Positions 42,481 to 51,478 of a stretch of 64,000 nucleotides of DNA are shown piece by piece. Origin of the DNA: Pedobacter sp. PAMC26386 (GTDB taxonomy: Bacteria; Bacteroidota; Bacteroidia; Sphingobacteriales; Sphingobacteriaceae). Below the pieces are notes generated by a model. It searched no databases, was not told the DNA's origin, and saw only the letters and a list, made by a program, of their open reading frames with translations. A program made the translations under genes and the position numbers. The stretch lies in contig CP060294.1 of NCBI GenBank assembly GCA_014302835.1, positions 3,993,067 through 4,057,066 of the forward strand, written 5' to 3'. Within the stretch, counting starts at the first letter, position 1; each line of letters starts with the position of its first letter.

Positions 42481-45400
42481 ATGAACTATTCAAAAATTAA
42501 TAACCTTACAGGATGGATGTGTTTTATCCTGGCGGCCATGACCTACATACTCACCCTGGAACCCTCGGTTAGTTTTTGGGATTGTGGAGAGTTTATAGCC
42601 TCAGCACTTAAAATGCAGGTTGTTCACCAGCCTGGTGCGCCTTTATTTTTAATGATTCAGCGCTTCTTTTCCATCTTTGCTTTTGGCGACATTCATAAAA
42701 TAGCGTATTTCATGAATGTGGGTTCGGCTCTGGCCAGTGCTGCAACTATTCTATTTTTATTCTGGTCAATTACTGCCCTGGCTAAAAAGATGGTCATCAA
42801 AACTGATGCAGACCTGAACGTAGGCAACCTGATCACAGTAATGGGTGCCGGAGTTGTAGGAGCTATGGCTTATACTTTCTCTGACAGTTTCTGGTTCTCC
42901 GCAGTAGAATCGGAAGTATACGCCCTTTCATCACTGTTTACAGCGATCGTATTCTGGGGTATCCTGAAATGGGAGGCCAATGCAGATGAACCGCGTGCCG
43001 ACAGATGGTTATTGTTTATCGCCTATATCATGGGTTTATCCATCGGTATCCACTTATTAAACTTATTAACTATTCCAGCGATAGCTTTCGTATATTATTT
43101 CAAGAAAACGCCAAAACCTACTAATTTCGGCATCATCAAAACCTTTATTGCAGGGGTATTGATTCTTGCATTTGTACAATATGGTATCATCCAATATGTA
43201 GTTTCTTTCGGTGCTTATTTTGACTTGTTCTTCGTCAATACTTTAGGTATGGGATTTGGATCGGGTGTAGTTTGCTTCGCTGTTCTTTTGATCGGTTCTT
43301 TAACCTGGGGAATAACTTATTCTATTAAACGCCGCAACAAGCTATTAAACCTGGCGCTTCTTTCAACTGCACTGATTATTTTCGGTTACTGCTCTTTTGC
43401 AATGATCATTATCAGAGCAAAAGCAAATCCTAACCTGAATAACAGTAATCCAGACAATGCATTCTCATTTTTAAGTTACCTAAACAGAGAGCAGTACGGA
43501 GACAGGCCATTATTATTCGGTCCTAACTATAATTCAGAGAAGGTTAGCTTGAAAGAAGGTAAAAACATTTACAGAAAAGGAGATACTAAATACGAAGTAG
43601 CCGGTAAAAAAACCGACTATGAGTATGACAGAACTACACCTTTCCCAAGGATGTATAGTGACGACCCAAGACACGTACAGGAATACAAAAGCCTGATGGG
43701 TTTTGACGACGCACACTTCCCTGGCTTATTTGATAACATTTCTTATTTATTTAAATACCAGATCGGCAACATGTACATGCGTTATTTCATGTGGAATTTT
43801 GTTGGCCGTCAAAACGATGACCAGGGTGCAGGTATTTACCAGGGTCAGTTTCTAAGTGGTATTAAACCAATTGATGCAACTATGCTGGGTGACCAGAGTC
43901 ACTTACCTCCTTCTATCGTAGAAAGCAGTGCTTACACACGCTTTTTCTTCCTTCCGCTAATCTTAGGCCTTTTGGGTGCAGTATGGCATTTCAAACGCAA
44001 TGAGAAAGATGCTGGTATTGTTGGTCTGCTATTCTTCTTTACGGGACTTGCAATCGTTTTATATCTCAATCAGAAACCACTGGAGCCAAGAGAAAGGGAT
44101 TATGCTTACGCAGGATCTTTCTATGCCTTTGCCATTTGGATAGGTTTTGGGGTACTCGCCCTAAGGGAGTGGGTATTCAAAAAAATCACGCCTAAAAATG
44201 GGGCCATTGCTGCGACTACAATCTCTTTATTTGCAGGACCTGTAATTATGGGTGCGCAGGGATGGGGTGCACATAACCGTTCAGAAAAAATGGTTGCACA
44301 TGATATTGCAGTCGATTACCTGGAATCATGCGCGCCAAATGCGATTCTATTCACCTATGGTGATAATGATACCTACCCGCTTTGGTATATACAAGAGGTT
44401 GAAAATGTGAGACCAGATGTCAGACTGGTTAACTTAAGTTTATTTGATACTGACTGGTACATTGATGGAATGAAACGTAAGCAAAATGAATCTGCTCCGC
44501 TTCCAATCAGTATGAAGCCTTCACAGTATGTACAAGGTGTCAGAGATGTGATGTATTACCAGGATTATAAACTTGCTGGTTCAGTAGAATTGAAAAACAT
44601 TCTTGATGTGTTGTTGTCTGATGACGATGATGATAAAATACCGTTGCAGAACGGGACTAAAGAGAACTTTATTCCTACTAAAAACTTCAAATTGACAGTT
44701 AATCCTGAAGATGTAATTAAAACAGGAACAGTTAAAGCCGCTGATGCTTCAAAAATCACCCCGGTGATGGAATGGAAATTCAATAAGAGTTATGTAACTA
44801 AAGGTACACTGGCCATGCTGGACATCCTGGTACATAACAACTGGAAAAGACCGATCTATTTTGCAAGTACAGTTCCTTCAGACCAGTTTAATGGTTTAGA
44901 TAACTATTTATATACTGAAGGTCTTGCAATGCGTCTGTTACCACTTAAAACTGACTCAGCGTCTAGCAGAGGCGATTTAGTGAACACGGATATCCTTTAC
45001 CATAATATGTACACCAAATTCAAATGGGGTAATGTAAAAACGGCTAAATATCTTGATCCCCAATCTTCAGACGATATTTCAATCTTTAACAATGTGTTCA
45101 ACACCACAATCTCCGGATTAATTAAAGAAGGAAAAATCGATGATGCGAAAAAAGTAGTTACCCGTTATTTCGAAGTAATGCCTGAGCGCTTCTATGGTAT
45201 GCGTTCTATGATGGGTGTTTACTTCTTTGCAGAAAACCTATATGTTTTAGGAGACACTAACAGGGCTAATGCACTGATAGAAAAATCAGCAGATTACATC
45301 CAGAAAGAACTAACGTACCTCGCTGATGTTTCAAAAAGCAAAAACAGGTTTGTTGGTGGACAAAATGTACAGTTAGGCTTGCAGTTCCTTAACCAAATGG

Positions 45401-45546
45401 TTAAAACCACTGCAGACCGCAAACAGACCAAATTATCTCAGAAACTAGCTCAGCAATTCCAGGGCTTAGAATCTAGATTCTCTGTCTACTTTGCTCAGCA
45501 GGCTCAGGAGCCACAGGAGCAACAGCAACAAGCGCCAGAGCAATAA
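42481..45546 (+). CDS. DUF2723 membrane protein (PMT-like glycosyltransferase fold)
   Basis: A 1021-residue membrane protein. The first 600 residues have about eleven hydrophobic segments, and residues 25-40 carry LEPSVSFWDCGEFIASA, where the Asp-Glu pair resembles the catalytic motif of protein mannosyltransferases. The C-terminal 400 residues are soluble and mostly helical, ending in a Gln/Glu-rich tail. A related eukaryotic protein (TMEM260) is a protein O-mannosyltransferase, and Bacteroidota glycosylate many exported proteins, so a role in envelope protein glycosylation is plausible but not shown here. Confidence 0.85.
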   Translation: MNYSKINNLTGWMCFILAAMTYILTLEPSVSFWDCGEFIASALKMQVVHQPGAPLFLMIQRFFSIFAFGDIHKIAYFMNVGSALASAATILFLFWSITALAKKMVIKTDADLNVGNLITVMGAGVVGAMAYTFSDSFWFSAVESEVYALSSLFTAIVFWGILKWEANADEPRADRWLLFIAYIMGLSIGIHLLNLLTIPAIAFVYYFKKTPKPTNFGIIKTFIAGVLILAFVQYGIIQYVVSFGAYFDLFFVNTLGMGFGSGVVCFAVLLIGSLTWGITYSIKRRNKLLNLALLSTALIIFGYCSFAMIIIRAKANPNLNNSNPDNAFSFLSYLNREQYGDRPLLFGPNYNSEKVSLKEGKNIYRKGDTKYEVAGKKTDYEYDRTTPFPRMYSDDPRHVQEYKSLMGFDDAHFPGLFDNISYLFKYQIGNMYMRYFMWNFVGRQNDDQGAGIYQGQFLSGIKPIDATMLGDQSHLPPSIVESSAYTRFFFLPLILGLLGAVWHFKRNEKDAGIVGLLFFFTGLAIVLYLNQKPLEPRERDYAYAGSFYAFAIWIGFGVLALREWVFKKITPKNGAIAATTISLFAGPVIMGAQGWGAHNRSEKMVAHDIAVDYLESCAPNAILFTYGDNDTYPLWYIQEVENVRPDVRLVNLSLFDTDWYIDGMKRKQNESAPLPISMKPSQYVQGVRDVMYYQDYKLAGSVELKNILDVLLSDDDDDKIPLQNGTKENFIPTKNFKLTVNPEDVIKTGTVKAADASKITPVMEWKFNKSYVTKGTLAMLDILVHNNWKRPIYFASTVPSDQFNGLDNYLYTEGLAMRLLPLKTDSASSRGDLVNTDILYHNMYTKFKWGNVKTAKYLDPQSSDDISIFNNVFNTTISGLIKEGKIDDAKKVVTRYFEVMPERFYGMRSMMGVYFFAENLYVLGDTNRANALIEKSADYIQKELTYLADVSKSKNRFVGGQNVQLGLQFLNQMVKTTADRKQTKLSQKLAQQFQGLESRFSVYFAQQAQEPQEQQQQAPEQ

Positions 45547-45550
45547 AATA

Positions 45551-45631
45551 TAAGATTAAAGATATGCCGAAAAAAAAGCCCCCCCTGTATATTATGCAGG
45601 GGGCTTTTTTTTCGGCATATCTTTAATCTTA
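45551..45631. terminator. Very long bidirectional terminator hairpin
   Basis: A perfect 33-bp inverted repeat starts at 45551 and ends at 45631 (outer arm taagattaaagatatgccg, then A8 and C-rich core), with a short loop. It separates the DUF2723 gene from the minus-strand RiPP operon and can stop transcripts from both sides. The stem is unusually long for a simple terminator. Confidence 0.9.
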
Positions 45632-45642
45632 ATATTCTACAA

Positions 45643-46629
45643 CTAATACAAAATCTGGTAATTCTCCTCTGATACTTTTATCAGTTCATTTGTGATAAAA
45701 GTACAATATCTCAGTGCAGAATCTTTTATCCCTTCTATTTTATCATTTGACGCACCCCACAATTCTTTGAATCTTGTCGAATCAAGTACTGCTTTTATTG
45801 AGATATCATTAATATTTCCAAAGGTCTCTTTAAGAGAAAGATGATTTTTAATCTCTCCCAGTCTGTTAACAGTTACTTTCTTATTGTAGAACACATTATA
45901 ATAAAGTGACTCCATAAAGAAAAGCCTGTTCACAAAATACTTATCTGAAGGAAAAGTGCTATTAAACACGGTTGCCGAAAGATCTTGTCTCAGAAACTTA
46001 ATATTTTCTATAACTGAGCATACTTTTTCGGGCTTATTATAATTATACACAATGATATGCGTGATCTTACTGCATCCCTGATAAATACTTTCAATTAATT
46101 CCAAGCTCAACATATCATGATACGCTATCAGTATAGTTATTGATTTGAAGACTTTATTATTAAAAAGAGATAATATACCTTGAACTGCCTGGATATTCCG
46201 GGCTTCATGGAATGACAATCGTAACTCCAGATGCCTGCAGCCAAGTAAATTAAGTTCTTCAACAACCTTAAGCATATCATAGCCCTTAAAATCATACTCA
46301 AGTATAGCATTATTTATTATTCCCGGACTGTCCCAGACCTGATCCAATAGCGGAAAGCTGTTAGGCTCACGTGTTAAAAAACCCAGATCTTTCTCTAAAA
46401 TAAATTCTACATACCGATCGAAGAAAATCATATTTTCCTCATTATACTGATCCCGAATCACTTTCACTGGCTGACTCTCTAAGGTCAGAATCAGTTCATA
46501 CAAAATATTAGGAATCAAAGTTATTTTCTGTTCCTGCAAATTATATATAGCACTTTGCTCACTTCCTTTAACAGCAATATTATGTGCATACAATTTTAAA
46601 TAATCATTTTCGCTAAAAATCATCTTCAT
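45643..46629 (-). CDS. Grasp-with-spasm (GwsS-like) SPASM-family protein lacking its cysteines
   Basis: About 328 residues from the ATG at 46629 (MKMIFSENDYLKLYAHNI), which overlaps the end of the 75-residue gene; the longer frame from 46647 is less likely. The first 110 residues match the N-terminal part of grasp-with-spasm SPASM maturases (AVKGSEQSAIYNLQ, LIPNILYELIL). The C-terminus has ELWGASNDKIEGIKDSALRY, where relatives have a cysteine-rich SPASM cluster; here only one cysteine remains. No CxxxCxxC radical SAM motif is visible. I infer a non-catalytic or altered partner of the ATP-grasp ligase. Confidence 0.7.
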   Translation of the reverse strand: MKMIFSENDYLKLYAHNIAVKGSEQSAIYNLQEQKITLIPNILYELILTLESQPVKVIRDQYNEENMIFFDRYVEFILEKDLGFLTREPNSFPLLDQVWDSPGIINNAILEYDFKGYDMLKVVEELNLLGCRHLELRLSFHEARNIQAVQGILSLFNNKVFKSITILIAYHDMLSLELIESIYQGCSKITHIIVYNYNKPEKVCSVIENIKFLRQDLSATVFNSTFPSDKYFVNRLFFMESLYYNVFYNKKVTVNRLGEIKNHLSLKETFGNINDISIKAVLDSTRFKELWGASNDKIEGIKDSALRYCTFITNELIKVSEENYQILY

Positions 46630-46840
46630 GCTTTTTGATAAGATCACTAATAAAAATATTTGATATCGGTTTGTATGTTTCAGCTGTAAGATACTGCCCT
46701 GAATAATGAAAGTTACTTATGCTAAACCTCTTACCTTGCTTTAATTCTGTTGTTAAAGCCACTTCCAGTTTTTTAATATATCTATAATTCAACGGAAGCT
46801 GCTTAACTATTTCTTCTTCTAAAAAGGGTAGTGTTTTCAT
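46613..46840 (-). CDS. 75-residue protein, candidate RiPP precursor
   Basis: Small protein starting 2 bases after the ATP-grasp stop and overlapping the next gene by 17 bases, so translation is likely coupled. It is helical and basic in the middle (NYRYIKKLEVALTTELKQGKR) and ends with YKPISNIFISDLIKKHEDDF. The C-terminal 20 residues have Lys, Ser and Thr donors and a D/E-rich end, as graspetide cores do, but I see no known core motif. It could equally be a leader-binding helper. No database name recognised. Confidence 0.5.
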   Translation of the reverse strand: MKTLPFLEEEIVKQLPLNYRYIKKLEVALTTELKQGKRFSISNFHYSGQYLTAETYKPISNIFISDLIKKHEDDF

Positions 46841-46841
46841 T

Positions 46842-47810
46842 TTATTTATCCGATTTAATTAACCATTCAGCTATTTTTTTCTCTGTAAAAAAGTTTCCGG
46901 TACACGACTCGGAAAGATACTGACCAACCGGATTGACCTCTAAAAAATAAAATCTGCCATTTTTGCTTTTCATCACATCAATAGAGCCAATGTTTAAATT
47001 CAAGCTTTGCATTAACCCTGTTAGTTGATCTTTCAATAAAGATGATAGGTTATAAGGAACCTGGTGGCTGTTGGAATCAGCACTATATAGTTTTTTGTCA
47101 ACATCTTTTGTTAAAGATTTGTTGACTGTAACAATGGAATCAAATTCACCATCCAGATAAAATACCCTAATTTCATATTCCACTTCAATTTTCTCTTGAA
47201 ATAGCGTTGGGAAAAAAAAATTCGGCAAATCAGCCATTCTTTCAGGAGTCAGTTCATTAGTAAAGATGGTATAGGTATCGGCTTCATGCGTGTAATAACC
47301 ACAGAAATCGATCGGTTTAGTAATTAAGCCACCATCCAGTTCATTGTTAAAAGAAATAACATCAGCCTTATTATTTAGAACCTTTGAACGCGGCACATTT
47401 AATCCCGAATTCTTTGCACTCCTTAGCTGATCCAGTTTATTAATATTTCTTGATTTAAATGGCGGCAACCATTTTTTATCAATTAAGGATTCTGCTATGA
47501 ATTCTGTCAGATGACGGAGTTCCTGATTTGCTTCTCCTCTCAGCTGTGCTTTTGCAGATAGGTTTTCTAACTCAGCTTTTATCTGAAAATCAACCAGTAC
47601 CCTTCTGTTCCAGATTACCTTAACTTTATCCTTTAAGCTTTTGCCTTTATAAATTATATCGTCATTATAAATATCAACAGTATAATTTTGCTGCACAGAT
47701 GCAATATCATCTACGCTGACTCTCATAAAATCAGCATTATAATGAATAAGCCAATCAACAACGGGATCTGTTCCCTGCTCGAATTTTTTATAGCTTAAGA
47801 CTAGTATCAT
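46842..47810 (-). CDS. Grasp-with-spasm ATP-grasp peptide ligase (GwsG-like)
   Basis: A 322-residue ATP-grasp enzyme. It starts MILVLSYKKFEQGTDPVVDWLIHY and ends with NGRFYFLEVNPVGQYLSESCTGNFFTEKKIAEWL, where EVNPVGQ is the ATP-Mg region. This N- and C-terminal pattern is that of peptide maturases paired with a SPASM protein in Bacteroidota. Such ligases join a side-chain carboxylate to a hydroxyl or amine in a precursor peptide. The substrate here is not obvious; the small neighbouring peptides are candidates. Confidence 0.85.
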   Translation of the reverse strand: MILVLSYKKFEQGTDPVVDWLIHYNADFMRVSVDDIASVQQNYTVDIYNDDIIYKGKSLKDKVKVIWNRRVLVDFQIKAELENLSAKAQLRGEANQELRHLTEFIAESLIDKKWLPPFKSRNINKLDQLRSAKNSGLNVPRSKVLNNKADVISFNNELDGGLITKPIDFCGYYTHEADTYTIFTNELTPERMADLPNFFFPTLFQEKIEVEYEIRVFYLDGEFDSIVTVNKSLTKDVDKKLYSADSNSHQVPYNLSSLLKDQLTGLMQSLNLNIGSIDVMKSKNGRFYFLEVNPVGQYLSESCTGNFFTEKKIAEWLIKSDK

Positions 47811-47820
47811 ATTACATAAA

Positions 47821-50271
47821 TTAATTAGTCAACTTAATTCTCTTTAACTCATCATTTGCACTAGACTCTTGTCTGCTTTTGGATTTGCGGTTAATATTTC
47901 CAAACCGGTAACTAAAGGTCATTGACACAAACCTGCTATCTGATGAATTATTAATTGTGCTGTTTATATTAGCAATATCTAAATAGACAGTACTTTTATT
48001 TGTTTTCAGGATATCAGAAACATTTATCTTTAGTGTCGCTTTTTTATTAAAAAGTTGTTTCTGGACCCCTACAGAAAGTGACCCAATTGGATCAAGGACA
48101 TATATTTCATATAAACTCTTAGTCATAAACCATCCGCTTAATTCTGCTGCCCACCCATCAGGAAGAGAAAATGTGTTTGTACTGTTAATCGTAAATGTCG
48201 ATTGTGATCTGTTTAATTCAGTTCCAAGATATTTTCCGCTGAATTTCTTGTTATTGAAATTCAGGTAATTCGTTGTTGTCCAGATTCTATTAACCTGGAA
48301 TGATTTGATTACAGTTAACCCATAAGATGTCCTGCTTGCAAGGTTGTCCATAATCTGATAAAGAATTTTAGTCGAATCATTTTGGTTCAAAACTTTAGTC
48401 ATTGCACCACTTGTATGGCTATAGTCTATACTGGTTCTCAGCCCTTTAAAATTGTGAGACAACTCAAATGAATTGGTAAATTCAGGGTTCAGATCAGGAT
48501 TCCCAGCGTCATAAGTGTATTGATCAATAAAGTATTTGAATGGGTTTAAATATCTATAAGCCGGTCTGTCAATTCTATAACTATAAACAAAGGATAAACT
48601 TTGAGTCGCCGACAATTTCTGGCTAAGAAACAGTGAAGGAAATAGTTTAAAATAGCTTTTTTTGAAAACAGAATCTGAAGGGATAACTTGCCTTCCTGTA
48701 CCATTTGTTTTTTCTCCCCTTAAACCTGCCTGTACACTAAACCGGCCAAAATTCTCCTTGAAATTCACATATCCTGCTGTTATATTTTCTTCATATTTGA
48801 AGCGATTAGAATTATTGGGAAGCATAGCATCATTACTGTTTTCATCTGCCATAAATTTCATATTATTATCAGTTCTAACATTACTGAATTTTGCTCCTAC
48901 CTCCATTTCTATCTTATTAAAAATTCTTTTATTAAAATCTACTTTTGCAGCTATTACTTTGATATCAATTGGGAGTTCACCCTGGGTCCCTGAAAAATAG
49001 TTATCTACAGGATCTACATTACTCACATAGTTTGTTACAAATTGCTGATTTCTCTTTTGGTTAAATCCCGAATAGTCTATGTCAAATGTTGCTTTCGTGC
49101 CAGCTGTATCAAAAACATGCTTAATGTTCAGGTTAGCAGAGATATTCTTTAGTTTGGATTTCACATCATTAGTGGCAAACGACTGACTCAGCAATTTCCG
49201 GGTGGATATAGAAGAAATATTAGTTAATCCTTCACCATTCTGGGTAGTGTTTGAAAACACACTGTTAACCGATCCCCCAATACTGGTTTTTTTATTTAAT
49301 GCATAGCTTAACCCTGCCCCAAAAGACTGACTGGTAGACGGCATAACTTTTGTATTTGTCTGATCAAAAAGTTGATCTTCTTTTGGAAACAATCGTATTA
49401 TCCCAAGTCTGTCCAATCCTTTGGAGTGCATCACATTATAATTTACAAATACGCTTAGTTTCTTTTTGTTATAGTTTAAAGCCAGGTCGAAGTTCTCCGA
49501 GGCATACTTCCCTTGTCTGTAAGAGACCAGTGATGTGCCAGAAAACCCTTCCATACTTCCCTTTTTTAGTTTTATATTAATAATCCCCCCTTTACCAGCT
49601 GCATCATATTTTGCGGAGGGATTTGTCATAATTTCGATCTTATCAATTTTACTCGACGACATACTTCTAAGAAGATTAGCTAAATCGGTACTTGAAAGAT
49701 AAGTTGCCTTATCATCTATCATAATTAACACTCCCTCTTTCCCTCTGAGCTTGATAGAACCATTCTGGTCAACAATTACCCCTGGTGATTTCCCCAACAC
49801 TTCTAAAGCAGTACTGCCCGTACTGGTAATACTGCTACCAACATTTATAGTCATCTTATCATCACTGTGCTCTATCAACTGCTTTCTTCCTACAATTGCC
49901 ACTTCATTTAAAGATTTCAGACTCTCTTTTAATTCAATGATTCCAATATTCTTAAAATTGCTACCCTTATTTAAACTGATTGGGCTATATATTTTTTGTT
50001 CATAACCCATCTGTGAGAATTTTATACTGTATTCTCCATCAGGAACATTTGCAATAAAAAAATTCCCAAGTGAATCAGTAAGTCCGGATTTTACCTGTTC
50101 ACTACTATTTTTAAGCAACACAAAACTTACATATCCTTGTGCCTCGCCCCCCTTACCGATAATTTTACCAGATATTTTAGGCGGATTGCCAGACTGAGCA
50201 AAGGAACTAGTGCCCGATAGGAGATAAAAGATAATTATTATGAAACTAATGCTGAATATACCCTTATGCAT
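47821..50271 (-). CDS. Outer membrane beta-barrel protein with CarboxypepD_reg and plug domains
   Basis: An 816-residue TonB-receptor-like protein with a signal peptide (MHKGIFSISFIIIIFYLLSG), a CarboxypepD_reg-like beta domain (about 33-110), a plug (about 130-240: ITSTGSTALEVLGKSPGVIVDQNGSIKLRG) and an outer membrane barrel of the OMP_b-brl_3 type (about 380-800). No clear TonB box is seen. In this operon it could help export, sense or take up the peptide. A (GATT)5 tract lies just before its start codon. Confidence 0.88.
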   Translation of the reverse strand: MHKGIFSISFIIIIFYLLSGTSSFAQSGNPPKISGKIIGKGGEAQGYVSFVLLKNSSEQVKSGLTDSLGNFFIANVPDGEYSIKFSQMGYEQKIYSPISLNKGSNFKNIGIIELKESLKSLNEVAIVGRKQLIEHSDDKMTINVGSSITSTGSTALEVLGKSPGVIVDQNGSIKLRGKEGVLIMIDDKATYLSSTDLANLLRSMSSSKIDKIEIMTNPSAKYDAAGKGGIINIKLKKGSMEGFSGTSLVSYRQGKYASENFDLALNYNKKKLSVFVNYNVMHSKGLDRLGIIRLFPKEDQLFDQTNTKVMPSTSQSFGAGLSYALNKKTSIGGSVNSVFSNTTQNGEGLTNISSISTRKLLSQSFATNDVKSKLKNISANLNIKHVFDTAGTKATFDIDYSGFNQKRNQQFVTNYVSNVDPVDNYFSGTQGELPIDIKVIAAKVDFNKRIFNKIEMEVGAKFSNVRTDNNMKFMADENSNDAMLPNNSNRFKYEENITAGYVNFKENFGRFSVQAGLRGEKTNGTGRQVIPSDSVFKKSYFKLFPSLFLSQKLSATQSLSFVYSYRIDRPAYRYLNPFKYFIDQYTYDAGNPDLNPEFTNSFELSHNFKGLRTSIDYSHTSGAMTKVLNQNDSTKILYQIMDNLASRTSYGLTVIKSFQVNRIWTTTNYLNFNNKKFSGKYLGTELNRSQSTFTINSTNTFSLPDGWAAELSGWFMTKSLYEIYVLDPIGSLSVGVQKQLFNKKATLKINVSDILKTNKSTVYLDIANINSTINNSSDSRFVSMTFSYRFGNINRKSKSRQESSANDELKRIKLTN

Positions 50272-50280
50272 AACTTATTT

Positions 50281-50300
50281 GATTGATTGATTGATTGATT
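50281..50300. repeat. (GATT)5 tetranucleotide repeat
   Basis: Five perfect GATT units, 9 bases upstream of the start codon of the outer-membrane protein on the minus strand (AATC units in its leader). It lies where the ribosome binds, so slippage could alter translation. Confidence 0.9.
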
Positions 50301-50313
50301 AATAAAACGTTAA

Positions 50314-51468
50314 CTAGAATAGAAGTGGATCAATACTGATCAGAGCGTTTTTTTGCTCTACGAAAGACATCAGGCTTAACGCCGTTCCGTATACCCCCCG
50401 ATAAATTGAAATATTACGGTTTTGCAAACTCCCGGCGATTAACTCATTGTTTAATATCCTAACTGTCTCTTTTATCCAATGGTGATATCCGTCAAGATAA
50501 TAGATATTATTGCTCAGCTTATACATGTATCTATAAGACTCTGCCAATCCGGTGGTTCCATTCAGTAATGATGAATTAACTATTTGTGTCGAATTAAAAT
50601 CTTTCCTTAAAAGAGTATTTAGGCCTACCAAATCGGCAACTTTAAAAAGATTATCATCATGCAGCAGAATACTGGTATGATATAAAATAATTGCAATCAA
50701 TGTATCTCCCTGATTCCAGTAAAGTTGATTATTAGAAGAGCTTTCTTGCGTCAGCGAATCTACTGTTTGTGGAAAAATAGAATATTTATTCGACGCGAAA
50801 TCGGCCTCCTTATAGGACTTAAAAATCCACTTGATTACTATCTCTATTTCTAAATTAAAAAAGTCCTTCAGCTCTAAAACTTGCTGAACCTTTATTAAAG
50901 TTAGTGTAAGAACCCCAAGAGTGTTTCCAAAAGCTAAGGTGTTTGAGGCTTTGAAATTATGAGACACGGTATCTAATATTCCATATTCCTCAAATTCGGA
51001 TTTCAGTCCCATGGTTAAACACAAAAGATATTCTTTCGATAGAGCTGAATTTCGTTTGCTAAAATAGTTCATCATCATGGATACTTCATTTAGAAACCCA
51101 AAGGTTCTTCCGCTTAACAGTGTCTTGCCCCGCTCGAATAAAAACCTGTCATTCTGATTTAATAATTGCTCTTCAAGTCTGTCATTTAGCTGCTGTTCAA
51201 CCGAAGTGTTAATCTCTGGATCACTAATAATTTCCCTTTTCTGCAATTGATCATGAATAAGAGAAGTTGCATAAAAGTCTGCCATACTCCCATCGGAAAA
51301 GGTATTGTTCACTTTTAGATATTCAGTTTCATCAATATAATTCTGATAAATGGAAGAAATGATTTCATTCACAATTGGAACAGAGTTGTATTCAATAGTC
51401 TTTTCTATGCTTTCATTAGTAAATAAGACATTTATTTTTTCCAATAATCCAAGAATATTTGATTTCAT
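50314..51468 (-). CDS. LanC-like protein lacking zinc ligands
   Basis: I start at ATG 51468 (MKSNILGLLEKINVL), giving 384 residues; the longer frame overlaps the LuxR gene. The alpha-toroid repeats of LanC cyclases are visible, but active residues are replaced: the His of the LAHG motif is Phe (TLAFGNTLG, near 179), the first zinc Cys of WCYG is Asn (YWNQGD, near 252), and the Cys-His of CHG is Leu-Asn (LLNGTTGLA, near 302). It is unlikely to cyclise in the normal way. It could be a scaffold or leader-handling partner. Confidence 0.75.
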   Translation of the reverse strand: MKSNILGLLEKINVLFTNESIEKTIEYNSVPIVNEIISSIYQNYIDETEYLKVNNTFSDGSMADFYATSLIHDQLQKREIISDPEINTSVEQQLNDRLEEQLLNQNDRFLFERGKTLLSGRTFGFLNEVSMMMNYFSKRNSALSKEYLLCLTMGLKSEFEEYGILDTVSHNFKASNTLAFGNTLGVLTLTLIKVQQVLELKDFFNLEIEIVIKWIFKSYKEADFASNKYSIFPQTVDSLTQESSSNNQLYWNQGDTLIAIILYHTSILLHDDNLFKVADLVGLNTLLRKDFNSTQIVNSSLLNGTTGLAESYRYMYKLSNNIYYLDGYHHWIKETVRILNNELIAGSLQNRNISIYRGVYGTALSLMSFVEQKNALISIDPLLF

Positions 51469-51478
51469 CGTGTAATAT

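Noticed and set aside
45643..46629. Active radical SAM maturase
   Set aside because: No CxxxCxxC motif, and the SPASM cysteines are missing.
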